Below are positions 35,493 through 46,296 of a stretch of DNA of 64,000 nucleotides, in pieces (the stretch's first letter is position 1; the number at the start of each line of letters is the position of its first letter). Source of the DNA: Mycoplasma sp. (GTDB taxonomy: Bacteria > Bacillota_I > Bacilli_A > Mycoplasmatales > Metamycoplasmataceae); assembly GCA_014803855.1 (NCBI GenBank), contig JAAVAX010000001.1, forward strand, positions 47,970 through 111,969, written 5' to 3'. The position numbers and the translations under genes are program-made. Under the pieces are notes generated by a model. That model was not told where the DNA came from. It did no database searches and worked only from the letters and a program-made list of their open reading frames with translations.

Positions 35493-36377
35493 TTATTCTT
35501 TATTTTCTGCTTCAAATAATTTATCAAAAAAATTAGCTATACCATCTTCATTATTAGAGTTTGTTATAAATGTAGCAGCATGTTTTGTTTTTTCTTGAGC
35601 ATTTCCCATAGCAACAGACCATTTAGCTTTAGCAAACATGCTTAAATCATTTTCTGCATCACCAAAAACTAATGTTTTATTAAGATCAATAATTCCTTTA
35701 TCATGTAAAACTTGTAAGCCATGACCTTTTGATAATCCTTTTGGCATAATATCAAAAACTTCATTTTGTGATTTAACAATATAGACATCATTTAATTTGC
35801 TAACATTTGATTCAATTACTGAATATCTTTCAGTAGGAATTTCAGAATAAATAATTAAAAATTTAATTACATCATATTCTTTGATATCAAAATTGTCTAA
35901 ATCTTCAATAAATGAAATATTAGCTCTATCACTTATATCGAATTTATTATTATGGTTATATATTCAATTTAGTCACTTTGATTCAGGATTGGTAGCATTA
36001 TCTTTATACATAAACATTTGTTCTTTAGTATAAATAATGAAGACAGCATTATTTTTAATTAAAATATCAAAAATTGTCTTAGTTGTATTTTTATCAATAG
36101 AATCATAAGAAATTATTTTTTTACTATTGTAATCAAATACAAGTGCTCCATTACATGAAATTATTGGTAGATGAGGTTCTAATGTTTTAATTTCATTTTG
36201 AGCAAAATAGTAAGGTCTTCCTGTGGCGATTGAACAACTTATTTTTCTTGATCATAATTTATTTAATGTTTCAATACTTCTAGGTGAGATAGTTTTATTT
36301 GATGTTAGTAAAGTACCATCCATATCAAAGTAAACATATTCTATATCTTTAATACTTATTTTTGATTTCAAATTCAT
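35493..36377 (-). CDS. Cof-type HAD-family phosphatase
   Basis: 294 residues, class IIB HAD hydrolase. Motif I is DMDGTLL with Asp18 and Asp20, motif II is SIATGRP, the Lys of motif III is in PKGLSKGHGLQ and motif IV is FGDAENDLSMF. Such enzymes dephosphorylate sugar phosphates, nucleotides or flavin precursors; mollicute genomes carry several and substrates are not predictable. The start is taken at the ATG giving MNLKSKISIKD. The upstream 364 bases carry the divergent dnaK control region. Confidence 0.92.
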
Positions 36378-36642
36378 AATATTTAAATAAACTCCATATC
36401 ATCATATTTAATTCAACAATTAATTCCTTTAATAATTTTGAATTAGTTACTTTAAATCATAATTATAGTATAGATAAAAATCAATAATAACAATAATAAT
36501 AATAAAGTTTTGTATACCTAATTTTAATTTTTAATTAATTTTAAATATAAGCATACTTGGGTATATTATTTAATTTTAAATGTCGAAGCAATGCAACAAA
36601 ATAATTGTTTTTAAACTTAGATGAATTTACAAAAATAAAAAA

Positions 36643-36669
36643 TTAGCAAATTTTATGCTTAAGTGCTAA
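36643..36669. promoter_or_regulatory. CIRCE operator (HrcA site) of dnaK
   Basis: TTAGCAAAT, 9-base spacer, AAGTGCTAA: the right arm matches 8 of 9 and the left arm 6 of 9 of the CIRCE consensus. It lies just upstream of the dnaK -10. Confidence 0.8.
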
Positions 36670-36674
36670 AATTG

Positions 36675-36683
36675 TGTTAAAAT
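36675..36683 (+). promoter_or_regulatory. Extended -10 promoter of dnaK
   Basis: TGTTAAAAT, identical to the elements of dnaJ, apt and rpoB, 6 bases downstream of the CIRCE element. Confidence 0.65.
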
Positions 36684-36738
36684 AAAATTGATAAATGAAA
36701 AAATGTAAATTGGTTTTTGCATTTTGGAAAGGAAGTAA

Positions 36739-38547
<1,809 letters not shown>

Positions 38548-38555
38548 TTAAATGT

Positions 38556-38580
38556 AAAATAAGAGTTAGTCTCTTATTTT
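38556..38580 (+). terminator. Terminator or attenuator between dnaK and hrcA
   Basis: A 10-bp perfect stem (38556-38565 with 38571-38580), 5-base loop, followed by T2. hrcA starts 28 bases later in the same direction, so read-through or a weak internal promoter must supply hrcA and grpE. Confidence 0.7.
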
Positions 38581-38608
38581 TTCATTAAAAAATATAAGAT
38601 AGAAATTT

Positions 38609-39634
38609 ATGATTAATAAAAAACTTAAAAACAAAGATGAAATATTAAAATATATTGTAGAAGAATACATTTCCTCATCTAAACCTATTGGAAGTGTTTT
38701 CATAATAGAAAAATATAATTTATATATTTCATCTGCTACTGTTAGAAATATTATGATGGTGCTAGAAAAAGAAAAATTAATTGAAAAAGCGCATACATCT
38801 AGTGGTAGAATTCCAACTTCAAGTGGTTATGAATATTATGCAAAATATTTAACTTCATCAAAAGAAGATAAGATAGCTATAAAAATTAAAGATATTTTTG
38901 CACAAAGAAGAAATTCTATTGACAACATAATTGATGAAGCTGTTTCTATAATATCAGAAGCTTCAAAAATGACAGTAATAACTTCACAAAATAGTAATGA
39001 TGAAAGATTAAAATCAATTGCTCTAACACCTATTACTGATTATGATGCAATAATTGTATTAATTACATCAAATGGAACTGTTGATTCTAAAGAACTTAAA
39101 TTATCTAAAATGTTAAATATTAATGATTTAAAAACAGCTATTAGAATTTTTCAAGAAAGATTACATGATGTAAAATTAATTGAAATACCTTCAGTTATCG
39201 AATCATTAAAACCAGTATTGCAACAACATATAAAAAATTATGAAGAATTAATACAAACTTTTGTATCAAGCATATTTAATAATTATAAAAATAGAGCAAA
39301 TAATAAAGTATTTGGAAAATCACATCTAATTAAATCTGATGATATTCAAAGACAAGAGCTAGCTGATATTATTGATCTCATTGAGAATCAATCCATATGA
39401 GAATCAATAAATGATAAAAATTATCTTGAAGAAAATCTGAAATTAGAAATATTACCATCTAATGCTTCAATAATTAGTAAAAGATTAACATTAAATGGTA
39501 AAGTTAAAGATGTATCTGTTGTAGGTCCAACTAGAATGAATTATTCAAAGGCTAAAAATATACTTAATGTTATAGAAAAATACACTAAAGAGATACTTGA
39601 GTCAGAGCCTGAAATAGAATCAGAAGGAGAATAA
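38609..39634 (+). CDS. hrcA: Heat-inducible transcription repressor HrcA
   Basis: Binds CIRCE operators and represses heat-shock genes; its activity depends on chaperones in other Firmicutes. 341 residues. N-terminal winged-helix DNA-binding domain (residues 1-75, with IGSVFIIEKYNLYISSATVRN and AHTSSGRIPTSSGYEYY) followed by the GAF-like dimer domain. Two CIRCE-like targets are in this window, at dnaK and dnaJ. grpE starts 1 base after its stop. Between dnaK and grpE the order is dnaK-hrcA-grpE, whereas Bacillus has hrcA-grpE-dnaK-dnaJ. Confidence 0.95.
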
Positions 39635-39635
39635 A

Positions 39636-40520
39636 ATGAACAATTCAAATAAGTGAATAATAGAGGAAAATGATATTTTAAATTTTGATTTAAAAATTAA
39701 GAAAAAAGATGATTTAAGTGATAATGTTTTAAAAATTAAAAATAAAACCATAACAATAGGAAAAGAAGAAATAATGCCTGGTATTGATAATTCATTAATT
39801 GGAATGGATTTATCAGTTGAAAAAACTTTTGAAATTAAAACTAAATTATCTGATAGTACAAGAATATTTGAAAACCTAATAGATGAAGGAGAATACATCT
39901 TTTCATTTAGATGTCTAAATTTACAAAAAGATAGTACTAAAGAAATACTTGAAACTTCTACCAATAAAGAAGTTAGAGATGATAAAGAAAAAATATCACA
40001 GTTAGAACAAGAAAAAGAAAAACTTTTATCTAAGATAGAAAAACTAGAAATAGAAAAAGAATTAAATGAAAAAATTTTTAAAACTAAAGCTGAAGAAATG
40101 GCTAAAAATGCAGCAGAAAAAGTCGAAAAACTAAAAGAAGAAATAAAAGAAAAAGCAAAAGAAGAAATACAACACAAAGCAAAATTCTCTACACAAAAAT
40201 TATTAGAAGAATTATTAAATCCAATCAATAATCTATATATAGCAATTGAATCAGGTTCTAATGTTGACAACCCAAGTGTTTCTGCTTATGTAAAAGGATT
40301 TCAAATGATAATAAATCAAATCTTTAGTACATTAGAATCAAATGGAATAAATATTATAGAACCAAAAATTGGTGATGAATTCAATCCTGAAGTTCACTAT
40401 GCTCAAGAATTAATTGAAGATTCAACACAAGGAAAAGATAAAATAGTTAAAGTTATATCTAGGGGATATAAATTGCATGATCGTGTCATTAAACCAGCTA
40501 TAGTTGTAGTTTCAAAATAA
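39636..40520 (+). CDS. grpE: GrpE with an N-terminal FKBP-like domain
   Basis: Nucleotide exchange factor for DnaK. The C-terminal two thirds are GrpE: a Lys/Glu-rich long coiled coil (about residues 110-185) and the core with LLEELLNPINNLYIAI and a beta domain ending HDRVIKPAIVVVSK. The 294 residues exceed the usual 180-220. Residues 1-98 resemble the FKBP domain of trigger factor. ITIGKEEIMPGIDNSLIGM (39-57) matches its IPGFEdxLiGM region, and an initial strand and a closing EGEYIFSFRCLNL strand are in the expected places. This may tether a prolyl-isomerase-like or substrate-holding module to DnaK. The ATG is 1 base after the hrcA stop. Confidence 0.9.
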
Positions 40521-40587
40521 TACAAGTACTTATTTTAAAAAACTAAAATAAATAAAAATTATTTTTATTAATATAATTAATTTCATA

Positions 40588-41844
40588 ATGAAATTTATTG
40601 ACTCTGTAAACATTGAAGTAATAGCAGGAAAAGGTGGAGATGGAATCATCTCTTTTCGTCATGAACATCGAGTAGAAAAAGGTGGACCCTTTGGTGGAGA
40701 TGGTGGAGATGGTGGAAGTGTTTATTTCCAAGGTGATAGTGGGATGAACACACTTTTACCCATTCATATTATGAAACATATTAGGGGTAATGATGGTCAA
40801 AATGGAATGACAAAAAACATGTATGGAGCTAAGGGGGAAGATGTTATTATTAAAGTTCCATATGGTACTCTAGTTTATGAAAATGATAGATTAATTTGTG
40901 ATGTTGTTGATGATAATAAATATTTAATTGCTAAAGGCGGCAAAGGTGGAAGAGGTAATTCAAAATTTAAATCTTCAACAAATCCTGCACCTAAAATATG
41001 TGAAAATGGAACGCCTGGTGAAAAAAAGAATGTTAAATTAGAACTGAAAGTAATGGCTGATATTGGATTAGTTGGTTTACCATCAGCTGGTAAATCTACA
41101 TTATTAAAATTGTTATCTAATGCTAAACCAAAAATTGCTGATTATCCATTTACTACTCTTGTTCCTCAATTGGGACTAGTAAAATATAAAGATAAATCTT
41201 TTGTAATTTCTGACTTACCTGGATTAATAGAAGGAGCTTCTCAAGGAAAGGGTTTAGGAATAAGATTTCTAAAACATATTGAAAGATGTAGAGTTATAGC
41301 TTTTGTTTTAGATTTTGGAGATGAAAATAAAGATCCGATAACTGATTTTGAGACACTTAAAAAAGAATTAAGTGATTTTAATGAAAAGTTACTGGAGAAA
41401 TCTTTTTTAATAATAGCTAATAAAAATGATTTACCAGCATTTGATAAAAATTATGAAAAATTTACAAATAAATATCCTGAGTTAAAAATTATTTCCATTT
41501 GTGCTCTAAATTATGATGATTTAGATTTGTTAAAATCTGAAATGTATAAACTATATGAAGAATCTAAAGATATCCCAATTATGAATAAAGTTGTTAATGA
41601 AGTGTATGTAAAATTGGAAGATGATTTTGTAATAACAAAATTATATGAAGGGATGTATGAAGTTTCGGGTAAAGAAATTGAAAATGTATACTTAAGAAAT
41701 CCATTAAATACATATGAAAACATCTTAAGATTCAATAAAAAAATCAAAGATATGGGTTTATGAAAAGCCTTAATTGATAAAGGTATTCAAGAAGGGGATA
41801 CTGTAAGAATTTTAGGTTATCAATTCACATGAGAAAATGATTAA
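40588..41844 (+). CDS. obgE: GTPase ObgE/CgtA
   Basis: Essential GTPase involved in 50S ribosome assembly. 418 residues. Gly-rich N-terminal Obg domain (GGDGIISFRHEHRVEKGGP), G domain with P-loop GLPSAGKST at 163-171, DLPGLIEGAS and NKND, then the C-terminal OCT domain, which is reached by reading TGA at 41761 as Trp and ends YQFTWEND. TATAAT (40572-40577) lies 10 bases before the ATG and there is no ribosome binding site, so the leader is very short. Confidence 0.96.
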
Positions 41845-41885
41845 TAAATTACTAAAATATTCACTATAATGTTGTTATATTATTT

Positions 41886-41999
41886 ATGAATAAAACAGAA
41901 GAAATTTTTCAAATTTATTTATCAAAGAAAACAACATCAAAAAAGGCATCTTACTATATTGATGGTTTATATTCAATAGTTATTTTTATGAAAATATAG
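41886..41999 (+). pseudogene. 37-codon N-terminal gene fragment
   Basis: ATG follows a TATAAT-like element and encodes MNKTEEIFQIYLSKKTTSKK, a helix typical of the start of DNA-binding or restriction-type proteins, then stops after 37 codons. Downstream plus-strand codons (about 42403-42486) form another open stretch ending in NNTNN that may be the 3' end of the same lost gene. Source gene not identified. Confidence 0.35.
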
Positions 42000-42009
42000 A
42001 AAATATTCC

Positions 42010-42420
42010 TTATTTATTATTTTCATATATGTTCTTCCATTGATCAAAGTATTCAGAAACTTTATAATATTTCTGTAGATGATTCTCTTTTAAGTTTTTT
42101 TCATGCTCTAAAATAATATTGTTAGAATGGTCAAATAAATATGTAATGAAATCAAAATAATTTTCCTTAATGTGCTTTTCGATCTCATCTGAATTTTCTC
42201 CTGCAATGTCATTTATTCAAAGTTTATTCTTCAATACTTTAGGTGTTTCTATTTTAAAATATTCAAATAAATGATAAACTGAATATCCATTACCTCTTGA
42301 TGAGCATGATATGATATCAAATTCATTTGAAAAATCATTTATTAATTGTTTACCTCCTTCATTAGAATCTCAATCTTCATCATGATGAAATATTGACCAT
42401 ATTATTCCAATTAATAATAA
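42010..42420 (-). pseudogene. Headless minus-strand gene remnant (about 136 codons)
   Basis: Open from just after a TAA at 42421-42423 to TAA at 42010-42012 with no ATG, GTG or TTG near its 5' end. Reading TGA as Trp gives IFHHDEDWDSNEGGKQLI and later YFDQWKNIYENNK. The composition is protein-like (charged, with aromatic residues), which suggests the 3' part of a former gene whose 5' part was lost. No family recognised. It is flanked by fragments on the other strand. Confidence 0.4.
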
Positions 42421-42595
42421 TTATGTAAATGATAAACAATTTACAAGAAAAAAAGAATACATATTAAATCTAATTAATAATACAAATAATTAAATGTAAA
42501 TAACACAAAGACTATAAAATAAAAAGGAACTTACTTCCTTTTTTATTTATTGTTTATTATGATCATAATTTGGTCATCTATATTAATAAATGAAA

Positions 42596-42671
42596 TGGTG
42601 GCTCCGGCAGGAATCGAACCAGCGACACACAGAGCTTCAATCTGTTGCTCTACCGACTGAGCTACAGAGCC
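42596..42671 (-). tRNA. tRNA-Phe (GAA)
   Basis: Last gene of the eight-tRNA operon. 76 bases with encoded CCA; acceptor GGCTCTG pairs with CGGAGCC; anticodon loop TTGAAGC. Confidence 0.95.
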
Positions 42672-42672
42672 A

Positions 42673-42749
42673 TGGCGGTCCAGACGGGGATCGAACCCGC
42701 GATCTCCTCCGTGACAGGGAGGCGTATTAAACCACTTTACCACTGGACC
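42673..42749 (-). tRNA. tRNA-Asp (GTC)
   Basis: 77 bases with CCA; anticodon loop CTGTCAC; one base separates it from tRNA-Phe. Confidence 0.95.
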
Positions 42750-42756
42750 TTAAAAT

Positions 42757-42832
42757 TGGTTGCGGAGGTAGGACTTGAACCTACGGCCTTCGGATTATGA
42801 GCCCGACGAGCTACCAACTGCTCTACTCCGCG
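42757..42832 (-). tRNA. Initiator tRNA-fMet (CAT)
   Basis: Anticodon loop CTCATAA. Position 1 C faces A72 (acceptor CGCGGAG against CTCCGCA), the unpaired end that marks initiator tRNAs. The anticodon stem has G29-C and G30-C followed by a G-T pair, a known relaxation in mycoplasmas. Confidence 0.93.
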
Positions 42833-42900
42833 ATGTGAAGGTATTTTTATAATACCTTATTTGGTAAAAAATAATTTAATTTTAAAAACTATTTTTTAAA

Positions 42901-42993
42901 TGGCGGGCAAAGAGGGATTTGAACCCCCGCGGGCCGTGAAGCCCCTGCTAGTTTTCAAGACTAGTCCCTTCAGCCAGACTTGGGTATTTGCCC
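42901..42993 (-). tRNA. tRNA-Ser (TGA)
   Basis: 93 bases with a long variable arm typical of Ser; anticodon loop CTTGAAA; CCA encoded. Confidence 0.94.
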
Positions 42994-42999
42994 ATATAA

Positions 43000-43076
43000 T
43001 GGTGGTCCCACCAGGACTTGAACCTGGAACCTACCGGTTATGAGCCGGGTGCTCTAACCAATTGAGCTATAGGACC
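43000..43076 (-). tRNA. tRNA-Ile2 (CAT, lysidine-modified)
   Basis: CAT anticodon, 77 bases. Paired 1-72 (not initiator), and the CCGGCTCATAACCGG anticodon arm matches Ile2 tRNAs rather than the elongator Met at 43104. It is the expected TilS substrate that reads AUA. The distinction is by similarity from memory. Confidence 0.8.
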
Positions 43077-43103
43077 ACATTTAACTTGAATATAACATTC
43101 ATA

Positions 43104-43180
43104 TGGTAGCACCAAAGAGAGTCGAACTCTTGACCTTTCGGGTATGAACCGAACGCTCTAACCAACTGAGCTATAGTGCC
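43104..43180 (-). tRNA. Elongator tRNA-Met (CAT)
   Basis: 77 bases with CCA. The anticodon arm TTCGGTTCATACCCGAA is characteristic of elongator Met tRNAs in mollicutes; the first acceptor pair is G-T. Confidence 0.85.
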
Positions 43181-43181
43181 A

Positions 43182-43258
43182 TGGTGGAGAGGAAGGGAGT
43201 CGAACCCTCTACCTCCTGCGTGCAAGGCAGGCGCTCTAGCCAAGTGAGCTACCCCCCC
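43182..43258 (-). tRNA. tRNA-Ala (TGC)
   Basis: Anticodon loop CTTGCAC; acceptor of seven G pairs with CCTCTCC (two G-T pairs); CCA encoded. Confidence 0.94.
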
Positions 43259-43267
43259 ATAAACAAA

Positions 43268-43344
43268 TGGTGAAGAAGACAGGATTTGAACCTGCGACCG
43301 CTTGGTCCCAAACCAAGTGCTCTGCCAAACTGAGCTACTTCTCC
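43268..43344 (-). tRNA. tRNA-Pro (TGG)
   Basis: First gene of the operon Pro-Ala-Met-Ile2-Ser-fMet-Asp-Phe. Anticodon loop TTTGGGA; CCA encoded. Confidence 0.95.
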
Positions 43345-43541
43345 ATATTACCCATTTCATTTTTATAAATACAAAATGGAGATTTAAACTAGTTTTTTTT
43401 AATTATATAAAATTTTTGTAAAAAATGTTTTTAATTTTAGCAAAATTTGACAAATTATTATTAAAGTAACTAAAATACTGAATTTGATTGAAAATAATAA
43501 AAAATTATCAATTTTAGATTAAATCATTACTTCTTATAATT

Positions 43542-43808
43542 TTAAGAAACAAGAGTCTTTTTAAAATACATATCAAGTCTTGATGACTTTCTTGCACCAT
43601 TATTTTTGTGAAAAACACCTTTTGAAACAGATGTATCAATAATTTTGTGTGCATAAGCTAATAATTCTTTTGCTTTTGGATCTTTTGAAAGAGCAGCTAA
43701 TTTTGCTTTTTTAATAGCTTTTCTTACACGTGATTTCATTGCAGCATTATATTGTCTTGATTTTTCATTTGTTTTAATTCTTTTTATCTTTGATTTGATA
43801 TTTGCCAT
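43542..43808 (-). CDS. rpsT: 30S ribosomal protein S20
   Basis: 88 residues, very basic three-helix protein that binds 16S rRNA. Starts MANIKSKIKRIKTNEKSR and contains the conserved HKNNGARKSSRLDMYFK end. AAAGGAC precedes the ATG. It stands as its own unit between the tRNA operon and the divergent NERD gene. Confidence 0.96.
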   Translation of the reverse strand: MANIKSKIKRIKTNEKSRQYNAAMKSRVRKAIKKAKLAALSKDPKAKELLAYAHKIIDTSVSKGVFHKNNGARKSSRLDMYFKKTLVS

Positions 43809-43943
43809 TTATAAATGTCCTTTCATTTTTTATCTATATAAACTTAATTTTAATTTTCAATTAAGATTATGATATTTTCATTTCAAATTTATTTAAGAAT
43901 TATAATAAAAAAAATAAAAAATATTGCTAAAATTTTGTAAGTT

Positions 43944-44645
43944 ATGGAACAAGTGCCTTATATTCTTGGAGTAGCTATATCAAGCTCATTAATATTAATC
44001 ATAATTATTACTTGAATAATTTTTTGAATAAGAAAAAATTTAAAAGAAAATGAAATTACCAAAAAAGGTAAGATGACTGAAATGGCAATTAATGAAAAAT
44101 TAACATTATGAGCTAATATAAATGATGCTTTATATGTACCTTCATGTATGTATAAATATGCTAAAAATAAAATTTTTGAAGTTGATGGTATTTTACTAAC
44201 AACTAGAGCTTTAATTTGTGTTGAAGTAAAAAATATTAATGCTAAAAAGATTTATGGTTTAGGTAATGAAAAAGAATGAGTAAAAGAGTTAGGTCAAAAT
44301 AAACATATGATTAAATCACCAATTATGCAAAATGATAAACATATAGAACACATTGTAAAAATGACTGATATAAAAATGCCAACAATATCTTTAATAGTAT
44401 TTGATTCTGTTTCATGTAATGACATTGAAATAAACAATATTCCTAATCATGTAGTAATAGCAAAATCAAATGAATTGAATCAAATTTTAGAAGGAATTAT
44501 GTCAACATTGATACCTAAAATTTCAAAAAGTGAAATAGAAAAAATGTATGAAAAATTAAAAGAACATCAAACAACAAGCAAAAAAGATAAAGAACTATTA
44601 CATTCTTTCTCTAAGGAATACAATGAGAAAACTTTCACAATTTAA
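43944..44645 (+). CDS. Membrane-anchored NERD-domain protein
   Basis: 233 residues. One N-terminal membrane helix (about 7-28), then a nuclease-related (NERD) domain with the PD-(D/E)xK-like residues Asp81 (FEVDGILLT), Glu94 and Lys96 (CVEVKN). A Lys/Glu-rich C-terminal part follows. NERD proteins are thought to act on nucleic acids; in a nucleotide-scavenging mollicute a membrane nuclease would fit, but activity is unproven. Its 3' end overlaps the start of the next gene by 23 bases, so the two are coupled. Confidence 0.8.
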
Positions 44646-45306
44646 AGATGGGATAAACGAATATAAAAATATTAAATTTGATTTAAAAAGAAAAGCAAAA
44701 ATAAGTTTAAGTATAAAACTTAACTCAAAAAATGAAATAATTGTATCTATACCTTTACAAATAAATGATCATGTCTTATTAGAATTTCTAGATAAAAATC
44801 TAGAAAGATTTAATGGATACATAATAGAGAAACAAAATAAAAAATGAATTAATGAAAATGAAAAATGTTTTTATTTATTTGGTGAAAAAAACTATTTTAC
44901 AGTAGATGAAATTAATAAAAAAATTATCATAAATGAGATTAAAAAAATTTCATTCAAAAATAAAAGTGTTGAAGAAGTTATAAATTCTTTTAGAAAAAAA
45001 GAACTGCAAGTGTACATATTAATAAGACAATTACAATTTCAAAAAACAATGGGTATTGAGGACCATGGTATCAAAATTAGACAAAAAAATAGTGCTTGAG
45101 CAACCAATCATGTTCAGAAAAAAATTATTTATTATGCTACTAACTTATCTTCATTTTCAAAAGAAATTATTGATTATGTAATTATTCATGAATTAGCTCA
45201 TAATAAATTTCCAAATCATTCATCTAGTTTTTGAAAATTAGTACAAAAATATGATCCAAATTTTAAAACAAAAAAATACAAATTAAGAAAAACAATCTAT
45301 TATTAA
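44623..45306 (+). CDS. YgjP-like zinc metallopeptidase
   Basis: 227 residues of the DUF45/YgjP (M48-like) family. The zinc motif IIHELAHNKFPNHSSSFW gives ligands His189, His193 and a third His199 or Glu, with the typical FW ending. The upstream block SAWATNHVQKK corresponds to the family's WGSC segment but lacks its Cys. No signal peptide, so it is cytoplasmic. Translation starts inside the NERD gene. Homologues often sit near nuclease or helicase genes; no substrate is known. Confidence 0.8.
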
Positions 45307-45330
45307 AATATAATAAAATTTAAAGTGATT

Positions 45331-46287
45331 ATGGATTATAAAAGTTTAATAAAAAGCATAAAAAATTTTGAAGAATATAAAGTAATAAAAAGTAAGATTT
45401 TGTCTAATGAAGGACCTGTTTTTGAATTAAAAGAAAAAATAAAAAATTGTGATGCTAAAGACAAAGCAGAATATGGTAAAAAGCTTTCATCACTAAAAAA
45501 TGAAATTGATGAATTATTAGAAAATAAATTAATTGAAATCAATAATAATTCATTAAATGAAAAAATAAATAAGGACAAAAATAATATATATGCACTTTCT
45601 GATGAATATGTTAATTTTCATCCACTATTTTTAGTTAGTCAAAGAATAAGGGAATGATTTTTACAAAATGGATATTTTGAGGAAAAAGTTATTGAATTAG
45701 AAAGTGATTATTACAATTTTGAAAAATTAAATATACCAAAAAACCATCCTGCTAGAGATATGCAAGATACTTTATATTTAAATGAAAATATATTATTAAG
45801 AACTCACAATACTGGTGTAACAGCTAGAATGCTAGAGAAATATCAAAATTGTGAATTTTCATACTTTACAATAGGTAAGGTTTATAGAAATGATGAAGAT
45901 GATCAAACTCATTCACATCAATTTACACAAGTTGACTTTTTATCGGTAGGTCAACATAGTATTCAATCTCTTTTATGGACTCTAAAATCATTACTATCAT
46001 ATGTCTTTGAAGAAGATATAAAAATAAGAACCAGGCCTTCATTCTTTCCTTTTACAGAACCTTCAATAGAAGTTGATATGTTCTATAAAGGTTCTTGAGT
46101 TGAAATATTAGGTTCTGGAATGATTAATGAAGATGTCTTAAAAATGTCTGGTTATAATGAACCAGATAAATTTAGAGGTTTTGCTGGTGGAATAGGTGTT
46201 GAACGTGTAGCTATGATTAAATATGGAATAAAAGATATTAGAGATTTCTTTAGAAATGATTTAAGAATGATTAAGCAATTTAGATAG
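45331..46287 (+). CDS. pheS: Phenylalanyl-tRNA synthetase alpha subunit
   Basis: Catalytic subunit of the alpha2-beta2 enzyme that charges tRNA-Phe (42596). 318 residues. Class II motifs: [42 protein letters not shown] and [10 protein letters not shown]. The N-terminal coiled coil for tRNA binding is short. TATAAT at 45309-45314 precedes the ATG by 16 bases. A GTG two codons upstream (45325) is a possible alternative start. pheT follows with an AGGAG site. Confidence 0.95.
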
Positions 46288-46296
46288 GAGTAAAAT

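Larger units (their letters stand above)
41845..42595. other. Decayed segment between obgE and the tRNA cluster
   Basis: Holds only the relics listed separately (41886-41999 plus strand, 42010-42420 minus strand, a plus-strand tail to about 42493). It ends with an A/T hairpin-like stretch after 42510 that could terminate the tRNA operon. No intact gene, insertion-sequence end or transposase was seen. Confidence 0.45.

Noticed and set aside
42543..43360. Open reading frames on the minus strand across the tRNA cluster
   Set aside because: They are translations of tRNA genes and have no protein-like features.
43437..43470. TTAGCAAAATTTGAC as a third CIRCE candidate upstream of the tRNA-Pro operon
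   Set aside because: Only the left arm resembles CIRCE; the right arm at the required spacing does not match.
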